A stretch of DNA of 6,226 nt from Candidatus Zambryskiibacteriota bacterium (GTDB taxonomy: Bacteria > Patescibacteriota > Minisyncoccia > Phycocordibacterales > Zambryskibacteraceae), in the NCBI GenBank assembly GCA_024654145.1, contig JANLIM010000061.1, forward strand, positions 1 to 6,226, read 5' to 3'. The notes beneath the pieces were generated by a model. The model made no database searches and was not told the origin of the DNA. It saw only the letters and a list, made by a program, of their open reading frames with translations. Below are positions 1 to 5,398 of the stretch, piece after piece (positions within the stretch are counted from its first letter, which is position 1; every line of letters begins with the position of its first letter). The translations under genes were made by a program, and so were the position numbers.

Positions 1-705
1 TATGACAATATCATTATGGACACTGAACTGATGGAGGCCTCACGAATAAACGGCGTCAAGAAATTTATCGGAATCAATACTATATGCGCCTATCCAAAAG
101 TCACTCCGATTCCTTTTGTAGAAAAGAATCTTTGGCAAGGATATCCGGAGGAAACCAACGGCCCTTATGGTCTTTCAAAGAAAATGATGATTCCACAATC
201 AGACGGATATAAGAAAGAATATGATTTCTTGGCACTCAATCCTCTGCTCGAAAATATGTATGGTCCACGGGACGATTTCGACGATGCATCATCACATGTT
301 ATCCCAGCCCTCATTAGAAAGTTTGATAGAGCTATAAAAGACGGTAAGGATGAGGTGGTCGTCTGGGGCACAGGTAAAGCGACTCGAGGGTTCCTTTTTG
401 TCAAAGATGCCGCGAGAGCAGTCGTCAGTCTCGCTGAAATCTACGAGGATCCCGCTCCAGTGAATATTGGTTCTGGAGCGGAAATAAGCATTAAGGCCTT
501 GGTTGACATTATCGCTTCTATCATGAAATATAAAGGCAGGATCGTATGGGATACTTCCAAGCCTGATGGCCAACCCAGGCGCTCAGTCAATGCCGATAAA
601 GCCAAGGCTATTATAGGTGAATTCGCAACCACTCCTTTCGAGCAAGGCTTGAGGGAGAGTATAGACTGGTATCACGATTCCCTCAAAAGTGCTAAATCTC
701 GTTAA
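1..705 (+). CDS. GDP-L-fucose synthase / GDP-L-colitose synthase-like SDR epimerase-reductase (5'-truncated by the window)
   Basis: Extended short-chain dehydrogenase of the GDP-fucose synthase family, which epimerises and then reduces a GDP-4-keto-deoxyhexose with NADPH in the cytoplasm. The reading frame is open to the first base (234 codons before the TAA), and a family member is about 310-320 residues, so roughly 80 N-terminal residues, including the Rossmann Gly-rich loop, lie outside. The ATG at position 16 is internal, not the start. Counting from that Met, visible family motifs are CAYPK (24-28), TNGPY followed by Lys (catalytic Tyr51/Lys55, YxxxK), MYGPRDDFD (81-89), SHVIPALIRKF with the family His94, and VVVWGTG. 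The catalytic Ser of E. coli Fcl aligns with Thr22, two residues before the conserved Cys24. The 3' end overlaps the next gene by 17 bp. Because that gene is ColD-like, the substrate may be the 3-deoxy intermediate, making this a ColC equivalent. Family is certain; the choice between fucose and colitose synthase is inference. Confidence 0.88.
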   Translation, partial: YDNIIMDTELMEASRINGVKKFIGINTICAYPKVTPIPFVEKNLWQGYPEETNGPYGLSKKMMIPQSDGYKKEYDFLALNPLLENMYGPRDDFDDASSHVIPALIRKFDRAIKDGKDEVVVWGTGKATRGFLFVKDAARAVVSLAEIYEDPAPVNIGSGAEISIKALVDIIASIMKYKGRIVWDTSKPDGQPRRSVNADKAKAIIGEFATTPFEQGLRESIDWYHDSLKSAKSR

Positions 706-1870
706 ATCAGCTTTTTATAAAGAGAAGGAAACCAGGAGAGCCTTGGCCCGGTTTATTGAGCGTGGAGGACAACTTTCGTACGGCAAGGAATGCCGCGACT
801 TCGAAAGCGCTTTTGCCAAGTGGCAAGGCGCCAAGTATGCCGTCATGTTTAGCAGTGGAAGCACGGCTAACTTCGCCCTTGTCCAAGCACTTATGCATCT
901 GCATCACCTCAAGAGGGGCGACGCCGTTGGATTTTCAGCAGTCACTTGGCCTACCAATATTCTTCCCCTAATCCAACTTGGGCTAAAGCCAGTTCCTATT
1001 GATGTCGACCTTAAGACTCTCAACATTTCACCCAAGACTCTTCAGACCTCCTTTAAGAAACATAAATTGAAAGCGGTATTTCTCACCCACGTGTTGGGTC
1101 TTTGCGATGATATAAAAGGGATTGTTTCCTTCTGTAAGAAAAACAAAATATTTTTGATCGAGGATACCTGCGAAGCACTAGGAACTGTCTGCGACGGGAA
1201 AAAGCTTGGCTCATTTGGTTTAGGCGGGACATTTTCATTTTTCATCGGCCACCACATGTCTACTATCGAAGGGGGTATGGTGGTTACTAATGACGAGCAT
1301 GTTTCCCGAGAGCTAAGAATAATTAGAAGTCACGGATGGGACAGGCACCTTGAGCCGCATGAACAGAAAAGTTTGCGAGAAAGACATGGGGTTGACGACT
1401 TCTACGCCCAATACACTTTCTACAACCTTGGCAATAACTTCCGGCCCACGGAAGTATCAGGCTTTCTGGGCAAGATCCAATTGAAGCATGCTGATACTAT
1501 CGTTAATAAAAGGGAAAGAAATTTTAAAAAACTCTCTAAAGCCATTCACTCAAAATCCGACTTATACTACCCCATTGAAACAAGACACATAGAAGTAATC
1601 TCAAATTTCGCCTTCCCTCTCATCACTCGAACTAAAGCGGTGCAAGAAGAACTTGTCAGGCGAGCTCGTGGTAAAGTGGAAATCCGCCCTTTAATCGCGG
1701 GTAATATTACCCGCCAGCCCTTCTATAAACTGCATGGGAGTATGCATTCGGAGAAACTCCCGAATGCCGAGATTATCCATGAGCGGGGCCTGTACTTCGG
1801 CAATAACCCGGACCTAAGCCACAAAGACATACAGACACTGATAGAAATATTTACTAATTTCAAAATATGA
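689..1870 (+). CDS. colD: ColD-like PLP-dependent GDP-4-keto-6-deoxymannose 3-dehydratase (DegT/DnrJ/EryC1/StrS fold)
   Basis: Fold-type I PLP enzyme of 393 residues (ColD is about 390). Visible features are SSGSTAN (55-61, cofactor phosphate region), Trp87 in VTWPTN (likely stacks on PLP), EDTCE (158-162, Asp159 pairs with the pyridine nitrogen), FSFF-IGHH (182-189), EGGM (194-197), HGWDRHL (215-221), NNFRPTE (249-255) and RPLIAGN (333-339). The residue that is Lys in aminotransferases such as ArnB is His188 here, followed by His189. This Lys-to-His swap is known from ColD and the E1 enzyme RfbH/AscC, which remove the C3 hydroxyl instead of aminating C4. No Cys occurs after residue 168, so the 2Fe-2S site of E1 is absent, favouring ColD. 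ColD uses glutamate to form PMP and yields GDP-4-keto-3,6-dideoxymannose. The start is GTG, inside the end of the upstream SDR gene, with no evident Shine-Dalgarno. It is supported by N-terminal alignment with ColD. The stop overlaps the gmd start (ATGA). Substrate is inferred from the neighbours. Confidence 0.85.
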   Translation: MLNLVKSAFYKEKETRRALARFIERGGQLSYGKECRDFESAFAKWQGAKYAVMFSSGSTANFALVQALMHLHHLKRGDAVGFSAVTWPTNILPLIQLGLKPVPIDVDLKTLNISPKTLQTSFKKHKLKAVFLTHVLGLCDDIKGIVSFCKKNKIFLIEDTCEALGTVCDGKKLGSFGLGGTFSFFIGHHMSTIEGGMVVTNDEHVSRELRIIRSHGWDRHLEPHEQKSLRERHGVDDFYAQYTFYNLGNNFRPTEVSGFLGKIQLKHADTIVNKRERNFKKLSKAIHSKSDLYYPIETRHIEVISNFAFPLITRTKAVQEELVRRARGKVEIRPLIAGNITRQPFYKLHGSMHSEKLPNAEIIHERGLYFGNNPDLSHKDIQTLIEIFTNFKI

Positions 1871-2886
1871 GAAGAAAACAAAAGAAAAAGGTTGCCCTGA
1901 TCACCGGCATAACCGGCCAGGATGGCTCATATTTGGCCGAATTATTGCTTAGCAAGAACTACGAGGTGCACGGCATTATCAGAAGATCATCATCATTCAA
2001 TACCTCAAGAATAACAAACATCTTCGAGGATCCGCACAAAATCGGAGCGAGGTTGTTCCTTCACTACGGCGACCTCTCTGATTCAAATACTATAAATAAA
2101 ATTGTTACCAAATATAAACCAGACGAGATATACCACTTAGGCGCCCAAAGCCACGTGCGGGTAAGCTTCGATATACCGGAATATACGGCAGATATTACTG
2201 CTTTGGGAACACTTCGGGTTCTTGAGGCCATTCGCCATAGTGGATTACCAATACGATTTTATAACGCTGCTTCGAGCGAGATGTATGGTGATGTTCTAGC
2301 GACTCCGCAGAACGAGAAGACACCGTTCAATCCGCGTAGTCCCTATGCAATATCTAAGCTCTTTTCCTTCTACCTTACAAAGAACTACCGGGAAGCTTAT
2401 GGCATTCACGCTTCAAGCGGTATTCTATTTAATCACGAGTCACCGCGCCGTGGGGAAACATTCGTCACAAGAAAAATTGTTCGTGGCATCGCAAGGATCC
2501 TGGCAGGCAAGGATAAAAAAATATATCTTGGCAATCTTGATGCCAAGCGTGATTGGGGCTATGCGCCAGAATATGTAGAAGCTATGTGGCTTATGCTTCA
2601 GCAAAATAAGCCTGACGATTATGTAATAGCGACTGGAAAGACTCACAGCGTGAGAGAATTTCTGGAAGAAGCCTTCGGACTTGTCGGCATCAAGGATTGG
2701 AAGAAGTATGTAGTAGCTGATCCAAGATATTTCCGTCCCACAGAAGTAAATATTTTGAAAGGAGACCCGAGAAAGGCTATAAGAAAAATTGGTTGGAAAC
2801 CGAAAACAACTTTTAAAGATCTCGTACGAATAATGTTGGTAGAGGAGTTAAAAATTGAAGGATTAAGTGATAAACTCATTTTGTGA
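1867..2886 (+). CDS. gmd: GDP-mannose 4,6-dehydratase
   Basis: Converts GDP-D-mannose to GDP-4-keto-6-deoxy-D-mannose, the common precursor of GDP-fucose, GDP-rhamnose, GDP-perosamine and GDP-colitose. The product is 339 residues, slightly shorter than E. coli Gmd (about 373). It carries the full family signature: the NADP-binding loop TGITGQDGSYL (13-23), HGIIRRSSSFNT (35-46), HYGDLSD (66-72), GAQSHVRVSF (92-101), SSEMYG (136-141), PRSPYAISK (156-164; catalytic Tyr160 and Lys164), FNHESPRRGETFVTRK (188-203), and RDWGYAPEYVEAMW. The catalytic Thr of the E. coli enzyme is Ser136 here, with Glu138 retained; this is a conservative exchange. The ATG overlaps the colD-like stop in an ATGA arrangement, implying translational coupling, since no good Shine-Dalgarno is seen. 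It supplies substrate to the two genes upstream. Identification is secure. Confidence 0.96.
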   Translation: MRRKQKKKVALITGITGQDGSYLAELLLSKNYEVHGIIRRSSSFNTSRITNIFEDPHKIGARLFLHYGDLSDSNTINKIVTKYKPDEIYHLGAQSHVRVSFDIPEYTADITALGTLRVLEAIRHSGLPIRFYNAASSEMYGDVLATPQNEKTPFNPRSPYAISKLFSFYLTKNYREAYGIHASSGILFNHESPRRGETFVTRKIVRGIARILAGKDKKIYLGNLDAKRDWGYAPEYVEAMWLMLQQNKPDDYVIATGKTHSVREFLEEAFGLVGIKDWKKYVVADPRYFRPTEVNILKGDPRKAIRKIGWKPKTTFKDLVRIMLVEELKIEGLSDKLIL

Positions 2887-3569
2887 AAACTACACTGGTC
2901 ATCCTAACCAAAAACGAAATTCAGGGAGTAAACGCGGTCGTCTCTAAGATTCCACGTAATGCTATAGATGAAATAATAGCGGTTGATGGCAATTCGACAG
3001 ATGGTACTCGCGAAGCACTCAGGGGTATGGGTATTAGTGTCGTCCCACAGACATCACCTGGCCGCGGTGAAGCATTTCGGATAGCTGTACAAAGAAGCAA
3101 AGGGGATATTCTTATTTTCTTTAGTCCGGACGGGAACGAGGACCCCGCCGATATACCTAAGTTTAAAAAATATTTCGAAGAGGGAGCGGATATTGTAATC
3201 GCCTCACGTATGATGAAAGGAGCTCACAACGAAGAAGATGACAGCTCATTTCCTGTTCGAAAATTGGTCAATCAGGCTTTCGGTTTAATTGCCAATATAT
3301 TTTGGAATCGTTCTGGCAGATTTGTTACAGACACAATTAATGGTTATAGAGCCATTAGGAAAGATGTTTTTGAAGAGCTTAAATTAGATGGAACGGGTTA
3401 CACCATAGAATATCAGATGTCTATCCACGCAATGAAGAAGAGTAAGAAGATCGTGGAGTTCCCCACCCATGAAAGCAGACGCATTGGCCCGGGTGGCTCG
3501 CCTTCTATGTCTACTGGTATCGCCTTTATTAAATGCTTATGGAGAGAAATCCTTCTGTCTTTCAAATAG
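2883..3569 (+). CDS. Family 2 glycosyltransferase, polyprenyl-phosphate-sugar synthase (DPM1/GtrB) type
   Basis: A 228-residue GT-A fold enzyme. The N-terminus TLVILTKNE (4-12) is the first nucleotide-binding strand, followed by AVDGNSTDGT (33-42, with Asp35), GRGEAFRIAV (60-69), and the strand ending in the metal-site region FSPDGNEDP (80-88). ASRMMKGA (108-115) and DTINGYRAIRK (150-160) match the dolichyl-phosphate-mannose synthase class, and GYTIEYQM (172-179) matches the acceptor-side motif of that group. The canonical DxD is replaced by DGNED, as in a recognisable subgroup. Such enzymes move a sugar from a nucleotide donor to a polyprenyl phosphate on the cytoplasmic face of the membrane. 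Unlike GtrB there is no C-terminal pair of membrane helices, only a short amphipathic stretch (IAFIKCLWREILLSF). Start is GTG overlapping the gmd stop (GTGA); the N-terminal fit supports it and no close Shine-Dalgarno is present. Donor sugar unknown; GDP-linked sugar is plausible from context. Confidence 0.85.
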   Translation: MKTTLVILTKNEIQGVNAVVSKIPRNAIDEIIAVDGNSTDGTREALRGMGISVVPQTSPGRGEAFRIAVQRSKGDILIFFSPDGNEDPADIPKFKKYFEEGADIVIASRMMKGAHNEEDDSSFPVRKLVNQAFGLIANIFWNRSGRFVTDTINGYRAIRKDVFEELKLDGTGYTIEYQMSIHAMKKSKKIVEFPTHESRRIGPGGSPSMSTGIAFIKCLWREILLSFK

Positions 3570-3584
3570 TCGCCCTAGCTTTTA

Positions 3585-4001
3585 TTATTCTGCCAGCGGC
3601 CTATATTCTTCAGTCAGTTCTCGAAAAACAAACCTTTTATAAAAAAAGAAGCTCCATGCTGTGATTACCATAAGAGAAATTAGTTGAGCGACAGTGTAGT
3701 GGATATCTACGACTTCGACCATCTTGTGCATAAAAAATGCATTCATTGCTATATTGAATACTCCCAACGCTACATACTTTGAAAATTGGGCTACCATTTT
3801 TTTCTGTTTATCTCGGAATGTCCAGTATTTTTGAGCACTAAATCCCACCGCCATCGACAGAGCATAAGCAAGAGTGGAGGAAGCTACGACCGACAGATTC
3901 AGATAGAGATGAAATAAGAAAAGAAAAGCGTAAAGAGTCGTGGCCGATAACCCTCCAGACATAAGAAATTTAATTAAGAAATATATTTTATTGTCTTTCA
4001 C
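3585..4001 (-). CDS. GtrA-family small membrane protein, putative lipid-linked sugar flippase
   Basis: 138 residues with about four predicted membrane helices (roughly 8-30, 34-55, 73-91, 102-120), the size and layout of the GtrA/DPMS family. The pattern FLIKFLMSGGLSATTLY near the N-terminus and QKYWTF (57-62) after helix 2 are typical; a similar YKRFVF (121-126) after helix 4 suggests the family's internal two-helix repeat. GtrA proteins are thought to move polyprenyl-phosphate-sugar across the membrane. The likely partners are adjacent: the polyprenyl-phosphate-sugar synthase converging from the other strand, and the membrane glycosyltransferase just upstream, whose stop lies 4 bp before this start. 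The start is GTG; an ATG two bases upstream is out of frame and meets TGA at once. It is probably cotranscribed with, and translationally coupled to, the gene before it. Family assignment good, transported lipid unknown. Confidence 0.85.
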   Translation of the reverse strand: MKDNKIYFLIKFLMSGGLSATTLYAFLFLFHLYLNLSVVASSTLAYALSMAVGFSAQKYWTFRDKQKKMVAQFSKYVALGVFNIAMNAFFMHKMVEVVDIHYTVAQLISLMVITAWSFFFYKRFVFRELTEEYRPLAE

Positions 4002-4005
4002 ATCT

Positions 4006-5373
4006 TTAATTCAACGAGGTCTTTTTCCATTGGGGAATAATATCAAGTCCGGCTGCCGCTAATAATGCAATAAACGGTATTGCTGGAAGGGCAAATCTGG
4101 CTTGTGCCAAAGGGCCAACCAAAAACATAAGATATAAAATGGAAAATAAACAAAACCACATTGCTTTGGATTTCCGATGCATCCATAATCCAATGAGGAA
4201 GAAGGAGAATAGGGTGAGTCTAAAGAATCTATCGGTAAATTTCCACGGTGGATTAACGAAGCTCATTGCGACCGCGCGCCAATCACCAGAAGAAAGCGAG
4301 CGCCACGTACTCTGGAATACCACTGGTCTCCCGACCGACCTGTGGTAAATGTCGTTTGCTGCCGCGAAATATGATGAAAAAAGGAACGGCCAAGAAGTCA
4401 CTACGTGGTAACGCGCATATGCGGAGAAGTTCTGCTTAAGAATTGTGGTCCCATAGTCTATTAACGTTGGGGAGTATGCCAGGTCTTCGGCTTGCGTTGG
4501 GAACGTAACCCCTGATGCTTTTTCAATTACTTGTCGCTGATAGTCGACACTTGTCCCTTCTTTTGAGGCCATGAAATTGGAAATGTAGTAAAAAACCAAG
4601 TTTGAAGCGGGCAGAGAGCTGAATGAAAAGACACCGGAAACCTCTTTGTTTTTAATCATCCACGGCACCGTTGCACCAATACTCACAACTGCGACAACCA
4701 ACGCGTAGAGAAAAACTCTCTTAACAGGAACTTTTAGGATAAATAGAGGCGCCAGATACAAAGGGAGAGCAAGGATCCCTATCGGACGGACATATGTTGC
4801 GAAGGCAAATATCAATCCTATACACACAGGCATATACCAAGAAGAATCGACTTTCATTTTAAGCGAAAGATATACACCGAGTACCAAGAGAAACACAAAG
4901 AGAGTTTCTGACATAATTATAAGAGACGAGGCGAAGACAAGTGAATTCGCCATATAGACAAGTGAGGCCACCATGCCTGTTCTAGAGGAAAATATGATAC
5001 CACCTATACGCCAAATCAGAATACCGGAGACGAAGACAAGGAATATCTGAAGCAGGGTTGTGGTGAAATATGAACCACCAGATAAGAGGCGTGTAAGTGC
5101 TATAAATGATGGGTAGCCCGGAGTGCGAAATGCTTCCTCGACTCCGTCAATTTTGAATCCTTGACCTGAAAGAATCGAAGTCGATAGTGAAGCGTATTCT
5201 CCACTGTCGCCGTTTGCAAGCACCGGCATAATCACTAAGACGCCCTTTTCTTTCTGAACGGCAGACAAGTGCATGGTAAAGATCCACGCAGAGATGTAAC
5301 AGACAAGAAGAGCCCCGAAAACCCATCTATACCAAAGCGGCATAGCGAAGAAAATTGACTTTATTTTTCCCAT
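4006..5373 (-). CDS. Integral membrane glycosyltransferase, ArnT/PMT-like (GT-C, GT39/GT83 type)
   Basis: 455 residues, mostly hydrophobic, with an N-terminal helix (about 15-35) and around ten or more further membrane segments. The first periplasmic loop carries NGDSGEYASLS (54-64), in the position of the catalytic acidic motif of GT-C enzymes, then a Gly-rich turn and FRTPGYPSF (82-90), a hallmark of the ArnT/PMT group. MSETLF (154-159) and YVRPIG (194-199) are further conserved landmarks, and ARFALPAIPFIALL near the C-terminus matches the family end. A soluble extracytoplasmic segment lies around residues 240-340. These enzymes transfer a sugar from a polyprenyl-phosphate donor to a lipid, glycan or protein outside the cytoplasmic membrane. 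The ATG start is 13 bases downstream of an extended -10 element and no Shine-Dalgarno is seen. The stop lies 4 bp from the GtrA gene. Acceptor and sugar cannot be told from sequence. Confidence 0.82.
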   Translation of the reverse strand: MGKIKSIFFAMPLWYRWVFGALLVCYISAWIFTMHLSAVQKEKGVLVIMPVLANGDSGEYASLSTSILSGQGFKIDGVEEAFRTPGYPSFIALTRLLSGGSYFTTTLLQIFLVFVSGILIWRIGGIIFSSRTGMVASLVYMANSLVFASSLIIMSETLFVFLLVLGVYLSLKMKVDSSWYMPVCIGLIFAFATYVRPIGILALPLYLAPLFILKVPVKRVFLYALVVAVVSIGATVPWMIKNKEVSGVFSFSSLPASNLVFYYISNFMASKEGTSVDYQRQVIEKASGVTFPTQAEDLAYSPTLIDYGTTILKQNFSAYARYHVVTSWPFLFSSYFAAANDIYHRSVGRPVVFQSTWRSLSSGDWRAVAMSFVNPPWKFTDRFFRLTLFSFFLIGLWMHRKSKAMWFCLFSILYLMFLVGPLAQARFALPAIPFIALLAAAGLDIIPQWKKTSLN

Positions 5374-5386
5374 AAGTGTAACTTTA

Positions 5387-5395
5387 ATTATACCA
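5387..5395 (-). promoter_or_regulatory. Extended -10 promoter before the membrane glycosyltransferase gene
   Basis: On the minus strand this reads TGGTATAAT, a perfect TGn-TATAAT extended -10 element. It sits in the 25-bp gap between the methyltransferase stop and the ATG at 5373. No TTGACA-like -35 is found at 16-19 bp spacing, as is common for extended -10 promoters. Initiation about 7 nt downstream would fall near 5379-5380, leaving a leader of only about 6-7 nt, too short for a Shine-Dalgarno. It would allow the glycosyltransferase and GtrA genes to be transcribed apart from the methyltransferase. Prediction only. Confidence 0.5.
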
Positions 5396-5398
5396 TAA

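Noticed and set aside
16..705. ATG at position 16 as the true start of the first gene
   Set aside because: The frame stays open to base 1 and the codons before the ATG (Tyr-Asp-Asn-Ile-Ile) continue the family alignment, so the gene is cut by the window rather than short.
689..1870. GDP-perosamine synthase or another sugar aminotransferase
   Set aside because: The essential Schiff-base Lys is His188 and there is no Lys at the neighbouring position, so the external aldimine chemistry of an aminotransferase is not expected.
689..1870. Iron-sulfur E1 dehydrase (RfbH/AscC) acting on CDP-hexose
   Set aside because: E1 also has the His swap, but it is longer (about 437 residues) and needs Cys ligands in its C-terminal half. 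This protein has no Cys after residue 168, and its neighbours are GDP-sugar enzymes.
3560..3605. Bidirectional terminator at the convergent junction
   Set aside because: Only a 3-bp stem can be drawn (GCC/GGC near 3591-3599) and no T-run follows it on either strand.
4139..4348. Plus-strand open frame of 69 codons antisense to the membrane glycosyltransferase
   Set aside because: It lies wholly within a well-supported gene, its translation resembles no family I know, and it has no ribosome-binding site; it looks like a chance frame.
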